A program made the translations under genes and the position numbers. The notes beneath the pieces are model-generated. The model worked only from the letters and a program-made list of their open reading frames with translations. It was not told where the DNA came from and ran no database searches. DNA of 64,000 bases, from NCBI GenBank assembly GCA_004555655.1, contig SFHJ01000002.1, forward strand, positions 36,921-100,920, in the 5' to 3' direction. This DNA is from Clostridiales bacterium. GTDB taxonomy: Bacteria; Bacillota; Clostridia; Oscillospirales; Oscillospiraceae. The first letter of the stretch is position 1. Each line of letters opens with the position of its first letter. Positions 8,665-17,351 of the stretch are shown here, one piece after another.

Positions 8665-8667
8665 TTG

Positions 8668-9369
8668 TCATTCAATTTTCATCATGCGGTAGCCCACGCC
8701 GATGTGGGTCTGGATATACTGCGGCGAATCCGGGCCCGGCTCGAGCTTTTTGCGCAGCGTGGCCATGAACACGCGCAGCGACGCCACGTCATTTTCCCAG
8801 CTTCTGCCCCAGATGTTCTGCGTGATGAACGTGTGTGTGAGAACCTTGCCCACGTTCTTGGACAGCAGGCACAGCAGCTTATACTCGATCGGCGTCAGGT
8901 GCAGCTCCTGCCCGCCAAGATACGCGCAGCCGCCGGCATAATCCACGCGCAGGCTGCCGTTGACAAACACGGAACTGGCCGAGAGCATCTCGGCCGTCAT
9001 ATACGAGAGCCTGCGCTGCGTCACGCGCAGCCGCGCAAGCAGCTCCTCGACCGAAAAGGGCTTCGTCAGATAGTCGTCCGCGCCCGCGTCGAGCGCCTCG
9101 ATCTTGTCGGTGTCTTCGCTTCTGGCGCTGATGACGATGATGGGCAGATTCGACCACGAGCGGATGTTGCCGATGACCTGCACGCCGTCCATGTCCGGCA
9201 GGCCCAGATCGAGCAGAACGATATCCGGGTTGTGCGACGAAGCCTCCAGAATCGCCGTTTCGCCGTTTGCCGCCACCAGATAGCGGTAGTCGTTGGTTTT
9301 CAATGTGGTTGTAATCAGGTTGCGGACGGGAGGATCGTCCTCCACGACCAGAATCAGCGGTTTATTCAT
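8668..9369 (-). CDS. kdpE: OmpR-family response regulator KdpE
   Basis: A 233-residue regulator: receiver domain with acidic pair ED-D near residues 10-12, phospho-acceptor Asp54 (VLLDLGLPDMDG) and conserved LTKP lysine, then a winged-helix DNA-binding domain (LTPIEYKLLCLL, VGYRM). It is encoded directly after kdpD with an 8-nt overlap. KdpE classically activates the kdpFABC potassium pump, but no kdpFABC genes are nearby; the neighbours are ktrA and ktrB. An in-frame extension upstream would lie wholly within kdpD and is rejected. Confidence 0.93.
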   Translation of the reverse strand: MNKPLILVVEDDPPVRNLITTTLKTNDYRYLVAANGETAILEASSHNPDIVLLDLGLPDMDGVQVIGNIRSWSNLPIIVISARSEDTDKIEALDAGADDYLTKPFSVEELLARLRVTQRRLSYMTAEMLSASSVFVNGSLRVDYAGGCAYLGGQELHLTPIEYKLLCLLSKNVGKVLTHTFITQNIWGRSWENDVASLRVFMATLRKKLEPGPDSPQYIQTHIGVGYRMMKIE

Positions 9370-12052
9370 GCAGTTCGACCTCCCCTGCGGGTATTGTGAA
9401 TGTGAAGACGGCGCCGCACGGCACATTGTCTGCCACTGTAATCGTACCGCCATGGGCGGTGACAATGCTCTTGCAGAGCGAAAGGCCGAGGCCGAGGCTT
9501 CTGCGGCTGTCGGCTACGGTGTTGGCGCCGGAATAGAACATATCAAACACACGCGGCTTCTGCGCGTTGGGCACGCCGGGACCGTCGTCGCTGACGCTGA
9601 CGTCAACCCACTTGCCACGCTGCACGGTGTGCACCGCGATTTTTGAGCCCGCGGGCGTGTATTTGATGGCGTTGTCGACCAGATTGATGATGACCTGCAC
9701 AATGAGTTTGGCGTCGATCTGCGCGAGAATCAGTTCCTGCTCGCTCGTGGCAGTGATGGTATGCTCACTGCGCTTGCGGCTCACGTGGCGGAGCGCCTCG
9801 GCGACGACCTCATCCATAAGCTCCGCCGAGCGGTTTAAATTCACGCGCCCCTCTTCGATGCGCGTCACGGCCAGAAGGTTCTCCACCAGGTTGATGAGCC
9901 ACATCGCGTCGTCATAGATATCGGAAAAGATCTGCGTTCTGGTCTCTTTGTCCAGCTTTTCCTCGTTCGCCAGCAGATTGCTGGCGTTGCCCGAGATGGA
10001 GGTGAGCGGCGTGCGCAGATCGTGCGAGATCGCGCGCAGAAGATTGGCACGGAGCTGCTCGTTCTTCGCGAGAATGGCCGCTTCCTCTTTTTCGCGCGCA
10101 TTTCTGATATTCTCCAGCGCCAGCGCGCATTCGCCCAGAATGGACAGCAGCACGCTGTTTTCAAACGAATCCGGCGGCTCGCCCGTCATGGAAATGCCCA
10201 CCACACCGTAGACCTGCTGGTTGACGCGGATGGCAAGATACAGACACTTGGCATTTGAGAGCGTGTCGGTGGTCGCGCCCGCGTGCTTGTTGTTGCGCAG
10301 CACCCACTGCGCGACTGACCTTTCCTCCTCCGCCGTCAGATCGGCGCCGTCGCTGCCGGACGCGCGGTAGATGCTGGGCTCCAGCAGCGTCCTGCCATCT
10401 GTGAGGTAGATGACGAGGTCGCGCCGCAGCAGCTTGACGAGCTGCCCCGCCGTTGCGCGCACAACGGCCTGCTCGTCGCGCTCTTTCTGCAAAAGCTGGT
10501 TTGTCTCAAACAGGATCTTCGTCCGCACCGCAGCCTGCGCCGACTGCCGGGCGTTTTCCTTGAGCCGCGCGGCAAGCGACCCGGCCAGCAGCGCCGCGAT
10601 GAACATGACGGCAAACGTCGCCAGATATCCGGGGTCGTAGAAATGGAAGGTAAAGCGCGGCAGCGTAAAGAAGAAGTTGAAGATCAGCACGCTGACGGCG
10701 GAGGCAAGAATGCCGCACAGCCGGTTGGAGGTGACCACCGAGATGATGAGCACGCCCAGCAGATAGACCGTGATGATATTCGCCTCGGTCACGCCCAGCG
10801 CGGCGAACAAAAAGCCCACCAGCGTCGAAGCCAGCAGCACGAGCGCGCTTTTTCCCACGTCGCGCAGCGGCACGCGCATGCGCCCCGCCCGGAAACGGCC
10901 GCGCGCGCCATATCCGCTCTCAGCCGCCGCGTCTGGGATGATGTGAATGTCGAGATTCGGCGCGGTGGCAATGAGCCGTTCGGTGAGCGCGGGCTTGCCG
11001 AAGATGCTTCTGCGCGTGGCCGTACTGCGACCGATGACGATTTTGGACACGCCGGACAACCGCGCGAACTCCGCGATCTGGTACGGCACATCCTCGCCAT
11101 AGCCGGTCTCGATGCTCGCGCCGAGCTGCCTGGCCAGGCGCATGTTTTCGCGCAGCCGCCGCTTGTCCTCCTCGCTCATGGCGGCGTCAGCAGGCGTCTC
11201 GACATACAGCGCCGTAAACGAGCCGCGGAAGGCACTTGCCATGCGCGCGGCCGTGCGGATGATCTTCGCGTTGGACGGCGAGGATGACAGGCACACAAGA
11301 ATGTGCTCGTCGGCGCGGCAGCCGCTGCGGCTCTGCAGCCTGGCATTTTCGCTCAGCAGGTTCATCCGGTCGGCGCAGCGGCGCAGGGCAAGCTCGCGCA
11401 GCGCGCTCAGATTTTCAAGTGTAAAAAAGCCTGCAGCTGCGCTTGCGGCCTGTCTGGGACGGGTGACGCCGGACAGTCGCTCCAGAAGTTCCTCCGGCTC
11501 GATATCCACCAGCTCCACCTGATCGGCCCCGTCGAACACCGAGTCGGGAATACGCTCGCGCACGAAAATGCCGGCGATTGAGGCGACGGTATCGTTGAGG
11601 CTCTCAATGTGCTGGACGTTGAGCGTGGTATACACGTCAATTCCGGCGGCGAGCAGCTCCTGCACATCCTGATACCGCTTGACATGGCGGCTGCCGGGCG
11701 CGTTGGTATGGGCCAGCGCGTCAATCAGAATGAGCTGCGGACGGCGCGAAAGCGCCGCATCGAGATCAAATTCCGCCAGCGCGGACGCTTCACGCCCGCC
11801 CTGCCGCACACCAAGCCGCTCGAGCCCGCACAGCAGTGCGGCCGTCTGCGGCCGGGCATGCGGGGCGAGATAGCCCACAACGGTGTCAATCCCGCGCGCT
11901 TTTGCCTGGTGCGCCGCGCGCAGCATAGCGCTGGTCTTGCCCACGCCGTCGGCGTAGCCGAAGAAGATTTTGAGTCTGCCGGACGCGCAGGCGCCCGCAT
12001 CGTCCGCGTTTGCTGCCATTTGGCGCTCAGCCGCCTGCGTTTGCGCTTGCAT
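9362..12052 (-). CDS. kdpD: Potassium-responsive sensor histidine kinase KdpD
   Basis: An 896-residue kinase with full KdpD architecture: N-terminal KdpD domain with Walker A-like FGYADGVGKTSA, a universal-stress-protein-like domain (SSSPSNAKIIRTA), four membrane segments (~400-500, DUF4118), a GAF-like region, HisKA with the phosphorylated His in AISHDLRTPLT, and HATPase with NLVDNAIKYTP, DDGPGVP and LGLGLSLCKS. The ATG at 12052 is preferred because AAGGGGGAAG lies 8 nt upstream; an in-frame ATG at 12082 has no such site. Located after the small membrane ORF and ktrBA. Confidence 0.95.
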   Translation of the reverse strand: MQAQTQAAERQMAANADDAGACASGRLKIFFGYADGVGKTSAMLRAAHQAKARGIDTVVGYLAPHARPQTAALLCGLERLGVRQGGREASALAEFDLDAALSRRPQLILIDALAHTNAPGSRHVKRYQDVQELLAAGIDVYTTLNVQHIESLNDTVASIAGIFVRERIPDSVFDGADQVELVDIEPEELLERLSGVTRPRQAASAAAGFFTLENLSALRELALRRCADRMNLLSENARLQSRSGCRADEHILVCLSSSPSNAKIIRTAARMASAFRGSFTALYVETPADAAMSEEDKRRLRENMRLARQLGASIETGYGEDVPYQIAEFARLSGVSKIVIGRSTATRRSIFGKPALTERLIATAPNLDIHIIPDAAAESGYGARGRFRAGRMRVPLRDVGKSALVLLASTLVGFLFAALGVTEANIITVYLLGVLIISVVTSNRLCGILASAVSVLIFNFFFTLPRFTFHFYDPGYLATFAVMFIAALLAGSLAARLKENARQSAQAAVRTKILFETNQLLQKERDEQAVVRATAGQLVKLLRRDLVIYLTDGRTLLEPSIYRASGSDGADLTAEEERSVAQWVLRNNKHAGATTDTLSNAKCLYLAIRVNQQVYGVVGISMTGEPPDSFENSVLLSILGECALALENIRNAREKEEAAILAKNEQLRANLLRAISHDLRTPLTSISGNASNLLANEEKLDKETRTQIFSDIYDDAMWLINLVENLLAVTRIEEGRVNLNRSAELMDEVVAEALRHVSRKRSEHTITATSEQELILAQIDAKLIVQVIINLVDNAIKYTPAGSKIAVHTVQRGKWVDVSVSDDGPGVPNAQKPRVFDMFYSGANTVADSRRSLGLGLSLCKSIVTAHGGTITVADNVPCGAVFTFTIPAGEVELHE

Positions 12053-12102
12053 TGCGTCTTCCCCCTTTGCCGCATCAATCATCCGCGGCAGTTTTTTATT
12101 TG

Positions 12103-12111
12103 ATTATAACA
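12103..12111 (-). promoter_or_regulatory. Extended -10 element before kdpD
   Basis: Minus-strand TGTTATAAT, ~50 nt before the kdpD ATG. No good -35 is present. It may let kdpDE be expressed independently of ktrBA. Confidence 0.4.
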
Positions 12112-12128
12112 CACCGGGCGGCCATTTT

Positions 12129-12278
12129 CTACGTCTCCCGGTCCTGCTCATCCTGCCGGTCGCGCTGCCTTGTCCGGCCTTTCCGGCTGCAGTCGAGATA
12201 CCGGCCCAACGCACGCACCACGGCGCCGCCGAATCCGAACGCAGCCGCCGCGGCCAGCGCCAACGCAAGCTCCCGCAT
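12129..12278 (-). CDS. 49-residue single-span membrane protein in potassium locus
   Basis: A small ORF between ktrA and kdpD, preceded by an excellent ribosome site (GGGAGGGAGAACG ATG). It encodes MRELALALAAAAAFGFGGAV, then a short basic and highly charged tail ending in DRQDEQDRET. One membrane span at ~3-24 is predicted, with a cytoplasmic, Arg/Asp/Glu-rich C-terminus. It starts 28 nt after the ktrA stop and ends 76 nt before the kdpD start, in the same direction. I know of no named family. Its place suggests an accessory to the Ktr channel or the KdpD sensor, analogous in size but not in evident sequence to KdpF; this is inference. Confidence 0.65.
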   Translation of the reverse strand: MRELALALAAAAAFGFGGAVVRALGRYLDCSRKGRTRQRDRQDEQDRET

Positions 12279-12306
12279 CGTTCTCCCTCCCGCTGCTTTT
12301 TCCGCG

Positions 12307-12954
12307 TCAGGTGCGGAAACACTTCTGCAGATCGCGGTTACGGCCCAGCACCAGAAGCGTCTCGCCCGCCTTGAGCTGTACGTCCGGAGAGACGGTCAGT
12401 TCCAGCTTTCCGTCTTTCTTGATGCCCATGATGTTGATGTTGTATTTTTTCCGGATGTCGATCTGCCCGATTGTCCGCCCGGCCCAACTGTCCGGGACGG
12501 GAATTTCAAAAATCGCGTGCTCGTCATCGAGCTCCATATAGTCAAGGATGTGATCGGCGCTGTAGCGGAAGGCCGTCCATTTGGCCAGCTGCTTTTCCGG
12601 ATAGACCACCTCGTCGGCGCCGTTGCGCAGCAGGAACTTTGCCTGCACATCCCGCGCCGCGCGCGAGACCACCAGCTTTGCGCCCAGCTCTTTCAGAAGA
12701 GACGTCGTCTCCAGCGAGCTCTGGAAGTCGTTTCCAATGGCGACGATGCACACATCATAGTTGCGGATGCCCAGCGATTCCAGAAAATCCGCGTTCGTAC
12801 TGTCGCCGATCTGCGCGTTCGTCACAAACGGCAGCACCGCCTCCACGCGCGACTCGACATGGTCGACGGCCATGACCTCGTGTCCAAGCTGGTTGAGGTG
12901 GATGGCGATATGCTTGCCAAAACGGCCGAGGCCGATCAAAAGAATCGATTTCAT
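12307..12954 (-). CDS. ktrA: Potassium uptake regulatory subunit KtrA/TrkA
   Basis: A 215-residue RCK protein: N-terminal nucleotide-binding Rossmann domain (GLGRFGKHIAIHLNQLGHEV, GDSTN) and a C-terminal RCK_C domain (~135-215). It gates the KtrB channel in response to ATP/ADP and, in Firmicutes, its RCK_C domain is a known c-di-AMP target. The single-RCK length fits KtrA rather than double-length TrkA. It lies 10 nt after ktrB. Confidence 0.95.
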   Translation of the reverse strand: MKSILLIGLGRFGKHIAIHLNQLGHEVMAVDHVESRVEAVLPFVTNAQIGDSTNADFLESLGIRNYDVCIVAIGNDFQSSLETTSLLKELGAKLVVSRAARDVQAKFLLRNGADEVVYPEKQLAKWTAFRYSADHILDYMELDDEHAIFEIPVPDSWAGRTIGQIDIRKKYNINIMGIKKDGKLELTVSPDVQLKAGETLLVLGRNRDLQKCFRT

Positions 12955-12964
12955 GACTGTCTCC

Positions 12965-14299
12965 TTACCCTACCGTGATGGTTTCGCGCGGCAGTTTTGA
13001 AATATTTTTCTGTACGCCGGACACGGCGGCGAAGATAAGCGTCAGTCCGCCGACGCGCCCGAAGAACATGAGCGCAATGAGAATCAGGCGCGAAAGCGTC
13101 CCCAGACCCGGCGTGATGCCGAGCGAAAGCCCCACCGTGCCGATGGCCGAGGCCGTCTCGAACAGGCACACGCGCATTTCCAGCCCTTCGGCCATGCTGA
13201 TGATGAGCGCGCCGGCAAAAAACAGCGCGATATACATGAGAAAGATGGTCGCTGCATGCTTGACCACGCCGTCGTCGATGCGGCGGCCAAAGAAGTGGGT
13301 ATGCTCCTTGCGGCGGAAGGTCGCGATGGCCGCGGCAAACAGCACGGCAATGGTAGTGGTCTTCATGCCGCCGGCAGTAGAGCCGGGCGAGCCGCCGATC
13401 AGCATCAGCGCCAGCGTGAGAAACTGCCCCGGCTCGCTCAGTTCTGTGAGGTCCATGGTATTAAAGCCCGCAGTCCGAGGCGTCACGGTCTGAAACAAGG
13501 ACACCAGGATCCGCTGCCCCAGCGGCAGCGCGCGATACTCGCAAAAGAAGAAATACACGGCCGGAACCACCAGCAGCACCGCCGTCGTGCAGAGGATGAC
13601 CTTGCTCTGCATCCGGTACTTATGCATGTGCAGGCGGTTGGCGCGGATGTCATCCCACGTGAGAAAGCCGATGCCACCGATGATGATAAGCGCCATCACC
13701 GTGAGATTCACAGCCGGCTGGGCGCTGTAGCTCGTGAGCGAGGAGAACTCACCGCGCGCGCCCATGAGGTCAAAGCCTGCGTTGCAGAACGCCGAGACGG
13801 AGTGAAACAGCGCCATCCACAGCCCCCGGGCGCCGAAGTCGCGCAGGAACACCGGCGCAAGAACTGCCGCGCCAAGAAACTCAATGAGCAGTGTGATGCG
13901 GATGATAAAGCCCGTCAGGCGCACGATGCCGCCGACCTTGGGCGCGGAGATGGCCTCCTGCATGGTGCTGCGCTGCATGAGCGAGATCCTTCGCCCTGAG
14001 ATCATGGCAAACGACGCCGCGACAGTGATGACGCCCATGCCGCCGATCTGGATGAGCAGCAAAATGACGCCCTGCCCGAAGCCCGACCAGTACGTCGCCG
14101 TGTCATGCAGCACCAGCCCCGTCACGCACACGGCGGACGTGGAGGTGAAAAGCGCATCGAGAAACGGCGTCAGTGTCCGCGCCCGGCTCGACACCGGCAG
14201 CATCAGCAGCAGCGTGCCGAAGAGGATGACCGCCGAAAAGCCGAGAATAATACTTTGAAACGACGTCAGTTTTTTCCGTTTGCGCAGCCGCTCGCCCAT
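12965..14299 (-). CDS. ktrB: Potassium uptake channel subunit KtrB (TrkH family)
   Basis: A 444-residue polytopic membrane protein with repeated pore-like segments (e.g. TSTSAVCVTGL, FHSVSAFCNAGFD, TPRTAGFNTMDL, ETASAIGTVGLSLGIT), typical of TrkH/KtrB cation channels. Length fits KtrB. ATG follows AAAGGAGACTTCGGCAG. First gene of ktrBA; the upstream stretch contains direct repeats (ATAAAGA spaced by four bases) that could be regulatory. Confidence 0.95.
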   Translation of the reverse strand: MGERLRKRKKLTSFQSIILGFSAVILFGTLLLMLPVSSRARTLTPFLDALFTSTSAVCVTGLVLHDTATYWSGFGQGVILLLIQIGGMGVITVAASFAMISGRRISLMQRSTMQEAISAPKVGGIVRLTGFIIRITLLIEFLGAAVLAPVFLRDFGARGLWMALFHSVSAFCNAGFDLMGARGEFSSLTSYSAQPAVNLTVMALIIIGGIGFLTWDDIRANRLHMHKYRMQSKVILCTTAVLLVVPAVYFFFCEYRALPLGQRILVSLFQTVTPRTAGFNTMDLTELSEPGQFLTLALMLIGGSPGSTAGGMKTTTIAVLFAAAIATFRRKEHTHFFGRRIDDGVVKHAATIFLMYIALFFAGALIISMAEGLEMRVCLFETASAIGTVGLSLGITPGLGTLSRLILIALMFFGRVGGLTLIFAAVSGVQKNISKLPRETITVG

Positions 14300-14556
14300 C
14301 TGCCGAAGTCTCCTTTACACCTCTTTATCTGGTCTTTATGATACGGCGGCGGGAGTAAAGAGGGTAAAAGAAATTCCGCCCCGGTATTAAGGCCGTCTAA
14401 AGATGGCGAGGCCTGCCGCGCTGCGCTGAAAAAAGCCGCACACAAGAGGGCGCATCAAGGGTGAATACCCGAAATGGTGAATTTCCAAACACAATCCCCG
14501 ATTATGCGTTAGGGTCCCTCACCCGTCCGCCAATCACCTTCATCATGATAAAGGAA

Positions 14557-14584
14557 AAAGCGAAGGCTGTAACACCCTCGCTTT
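14557..14584. terminator. Weak hairpin in the prfC-ktrB spacer
   Basis: Inverted repeat AAAGCGAAGG / CCCTCGCTTT with one mismatch and an 8-nt loop. Confidence 0.35.
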
Positions 14585-14623
14585 GATATTGCCAATCGGT
14601 ATTTATAGGGATATCAATTCTTA

Positions 14624-14666
14624 GGCAGCACCGCACAAACCGGCAAGAAAATTGTGCGGTGCTGCC
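14624..14666. repeat. 15-bp perfect inverted repeat
   Basis: GGCAGCACCGCACAA and its exact complement separated by 13 nt; on the plus strand it is followed by CTTATTTT. It could be the prfC-side terminator or the fold-back end of a mobile element. Confidence 0.6.
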
Positions 14667-14776
14667 CTTATTTTACAGATAAACAACTATGAACTGGCAA
14701 GACGAATTGAACCGAAATTCTGTAGTGCTCCTGTGAAAAGCAAGATCCCTCGTAAGGGCGGGGCGCCTACACGTTT

Positions 14777-16363
14777 TCAGTTTTCCGCCGTCTCGGACAG
14801 CTCGAGGCCTGGATTGCGCTTGACGGTGTAATCGATCGACCAGCCGGACGAGAAGACGAGAAGGCTTCTGCCGCGGTAGTCCTCGAGAAGCTCCACATCG
14901 CTGGACAGGTTCAGATCCTTGAGGTCTTCGACCGGAGCCTTTACGATAAAGCGCAGATATTCATACGGAAGGCCCTCCATCCGCAGCTCCACGCCGTACT
15001 CAGACTTCATGCGGTACTGGAACACGTCGAACTGCAGCGTTCCGACGACGCCCACGATGACCTCCTCCATGCCGGCGTTCGGCAGGCGAAAAATCTGGAT
15101 GGCACCCTCCTGCGCGATCTGCTCGGTACCCTTGATGAACTGCTTGCGCTTCATCGAGTCCTTGGGGCTGACGCGCGAAAAATGCTCAGGCGCAAAGGTT
15201 GGGATGCCGCCGAATTTAAACTTCTTGCCCGGCGTGCAGATGGTGTCGCCGATGGCGAAGATGCCGGGGTCAAACACGCCGATGATATCGCCCGCGTACG
15301 CCTCATCCACGATCTCGCGCTCAGAGGCCATCAGCTGCTGCGGCTGCGACAGGCGCATTTTTTTGTTGCCCTGCACATGGTAATATTCCGCGTCGCGCTC
15401 GAACTTGCCCGAGCAGATGCGCATGAAGGCCAGGCGGTCGCGGTGCGCCTTGTTCATATTCGCCTGAATTTTAAAGACGAACGCGGAAAAATCGGGGCTG
15501 AAGGTGTCGATCACGCCGCAGTCAGCCTCGCGGGCCAACGGGCCCGGCGTCATGCGCAGGAACTCCTCCAAAAACGGCTCAACGCCAAAGTTTGTGAGCG
15601 CCGAACCGAAGAACACCGGCGAGAGCTCTCCCCTGCGGACCTCTTCCATGTCAAACTCACGGCCTGCGCCGAGAAGCTCCACGTCATCTTTAAGCTGGTC
15701 GTGCTTCTTCTGGCCGATGATCCCGGCGACCTGCGGATCGTCCAGATCGATCTCGAGCTTGTCTGCGCGGTTCTTGCCCGACACGCCAGAGAACAGCAAC
15801 AGCTGCCCCGCGCGGCGGTCATACACGCCCTCGAACTCCTTGCCAGAGCCAATGGGCCAGTTGCAGGCGTACGTCTCAATCCCGAGCTCGGTTTCCAGCT
15901 CGTCGAGCAGGTCGAACGGGTCTTTCGACTCGCGGTCCATCTTATTGATAAAGGTAAAGATCGGAATATGGCGCATGGCGCAGACCTTGAAGAGCTTTCT
16001 CGTCTGCGGCTCGACGCCCTTGGCGCCGTCGATGACCATCACGGCCGAGTCCGCCGCCATCAGCGTGCGATACGTGTCCTCGGAAAAGTCCTGATGGCCA
16101 GGCGTGTCTAGAATGTTGATGCAGCAGCCCTCATACTGGAACTGCATCACGGACGACGTGACCGAGATACCGCGCTGCTTTTCGATCTCCATCCAGTCGG
16201 ACACGGCCGCACGGCTGTTCTTTTTGCCCTTGACCGCGCCGGCCTGCGCAATGGCCCCGCCGTAGAGCAGGAATTTTTCCGTCAGTGTCGTTTTGCCCGC
16301 GTCGGGGTGCGAAATGATCGCAAAGGTCCGGCGGCGGCTGATTTCTTCTCTCAGAGTCGGCAA
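14777..16363 (-). CDS. prfC: Peptide chain release factor 3
   Basis: A 528-residue translational GTPase that recycles RF1/RF2. G1 is ISHPDAGKTTLTE, G2 region GISVTSSVMQF, G3 DTPGHQDFSEDT, G4 NKMDRE. The start is TTG, supported by GGGAGGAGAGCGCT just upstream and by MPTLREEISRRRTFAIISHP matching RF3 N-termini. It appears monocistronic, with its own promoter at 16407-16435. Confidence 0.96.
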   Translation of the reverse strand: MPTLREEISRRRTFAIISHPDAGKTTLTEKFLLYGGAIAQAGAVKGKKNSRAAVSDWMEIEKQRGISVTSSVMQFQYEGCCINILDTPGHQDFSEDTYRTLMAADSAVMVIDGAKGVEPQTRKLFKVCAMRHIPIFTFINKMDRESKDPFDLLDELETELGIETYACNWPIGSGKEFEGVYDRRAGQLLLFSGVSGKNRADKLEIDLDDPQVAGIIGQKKHDQLKDDVELLGAGREFDMEEVRRGELSPVFFGSALTNFGVEPFLEEFLRMTPGPLAREADCGVIDTFSPDFSAFVFKIQANMNKAHRDRLAFMRICSGKFERDAEYYHVQGNKKMRLSQPQQLMASEREIVDEAYAGDIIGVFDPGIFAIGDTICTPGKKFKFGGIPTFAPEHFSRVSPKDSMKRKQFIKGTEQIAQEGAIQIFRLPNAGMEEVIVGVVGTLQFDVFQYRMKSEYGVELRMEGLPYEYLRFIVKAPVEDLKDLNLSSDVELLEDYRGRSLLVFSSGWSIDYTVKRNPGLELSETAEN

Positions 16364-16406
16364 AGCGCTCTCCTCCCAATTCTGCTTAATCGTTCATAAC
16401 TGGTTT

Positions 16407-16435
16407 AGTGTACCACACAGTGTTGCATTTTACAA
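16407..16435 (-). promoter_or_regulatory. Promoter of prfC
   Basis: Minus-strand TTGTAA, 17 nt spacer, TACACT, 44 nt before the prfC start. Confidence 0.55.
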
Positions 16436-16436
16436 G

Positions 16437-16465
16437 AAAAATCCAGACCTTCCGTCTGGATTTTT
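16437..16465 (-). terminator. Terminator of the alaX-nudC-membrane protein operon
   Basis: Perfect 12-bp stem AAAAATCCAGAC / GTCTGGATTTTT with a 5-nt loop; on the minus strand it ends in a U-run. It is 25 nt after the last gene and overlaps the prfC -35 edge. Confidence 0.85.
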
Positions 16466-16490
16466 CCATATTCTGTGGTCTTTAGACGCG

Positions 16491-16853
16491 TCACATGCCA
16501 AAATAGTCGCGGTTGGCGCGGCTGTTGCACACCGCGTACCAGACGAGCACAACCAGCACCGCAACCAGCGGGATAAAGCTCCACGGATACGGCATGAACG
16601 GCTCGGCCAGATTGTCGTTGAGCGTGATCGTGACGCCGTAAATAAAGGTCACAATGGCCAGCACGGCGATGCGCGGCTTCATGAACGCGATATAGCCGGC
16701 CTCGTCCAGACAGTCTTCCACCGCTTTTTCCTTCGGCACGAGCAGACTGTTTTTGAAGAGCCTGCCGCCCAGCGCCAGCTTAAGCCAGGTATACATGCAG
16801 TAGATGCCGCAGCCCAGCCCGATCAGATCGAGGATCAGATTCATGTCTTCCAT
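16491..16853 (-). CDS. Small membrane protein, unknown
   Basis: A 120-residue protein with an N-terminal membrane span (~5-25) and two more near 60-80 and 90-108. Unrecognised. AGGAG lies 9 nt before the ATG. It follows another small membrane protein by 21 nt and is the last gene before a strong terminator. No catalytic motif is visible. Confidence 0.7.
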   Translation of the reverse strand: MEDMNLILDLIGLGCGIYCMYTWLKLALGGRLFKNSLLVPKEKAVEDCLDEAGYIAFMKPRIAVLAIVTFIYGVTITLNDNLAEPFMPYPWSFIPLVAVLVVLVWYAVCNSRANRDYFGM

Positions 16854-16874
16854 CGTATGCTACTCCTGTTCGTT

Positions 16875-17273
16875 TTATTGTTCCTTCATCCGCTGCACAA
16901 AGCGCTTGACACAGCCCGCCAGCAAAATCACGCCCACGACCGTGAACACGACCGCGCCCACGATACAGACAATCAGATTGGCCGTCCATCCGTTCTGCGG
17001 GAAATCCGCTATGAAACCGGCTGCCAGCTTGTACGCAAGATACACAAGATATCCGCCGCACAGCAGATGCAAAATATCGCGCCGTCCGCTGCCGGACGGT
17101 TTCTTTTCTTCCTTTGGCGCATCCGCCCGTTTTTCCGCAGGCGGTTCGGCCACGCCGTCCGCGCCGACTGCCGTGTATTCATCCTCCTGCTGCGCCACGC
17201 CACTTTCTCCCACCGCGACGAGTTCTTCCTCTGCCTGCTGCTCCAGTTCGTTTCTGTTTTCTTCCTGCATCAT
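16875..17273 (-). CDS. Membrane protein with acidic N-terminus, unknown
   Basis: A 132-residue protein: about 65 residues rich in Glu, Gln and Ala, then two membrane spans (~70-88 and ~98-120) and a basic tail. Unrecognised. Adjacent ATG codons at 17273 and 17270 both follow GGAAGGCGG. It lies 78 nt after the NudC-like gene in the same direction. Confidence 0.65.
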   Translation of the reverse strand: MMQEENRNELEQQAEEELVAVGESGVAQQEDEYTAVGADGVAEPPAEKRADAPKEEKKPSGSGRRDILHLLCGGYLVYLAYKLAAGFIADFPQNGWTANLIVCIVGAVVFTVVGVILLAGCVKRFVQRMKEQ

Positions 17274-17351
17274 TTCAGCCGCCTTCCACCGGGTTTTCTC
17301 TATCTTACACCAAGCCGCAGGAAAAAGAAAGGGTTTGCCAAAAGATTCCGG

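Larger units (their letters stand above)
14300..14776. other. Gene-free AT-richer stretch with palindromes, possible mobile-element remnant
   Basis: No convincing gene on either strand. Near 14320-14375 are ktrB upstream signals, including ATAAAGA direct repeats. Two hairpins (14557-14584 and 14624-14666) lie in the centre. Base composition is visibly less GC-rich than the flanking genes, and short open stretches here show no family match I recognise. It could be a decayed insertion. Confidence 0.4.

Noticed and set aside
14440..14660. Short minus-strand frame in the prfC-ktrB spacer ending GGRVRDPNA
   Set aside because: No start with a ribosome site and no recognised family; kept only as part of the possible remnant.
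14300..14776. tRNA gene in the gene-free block
   Set aside because: No cloverleaf-compatible arms or T-loop sequence could be found.
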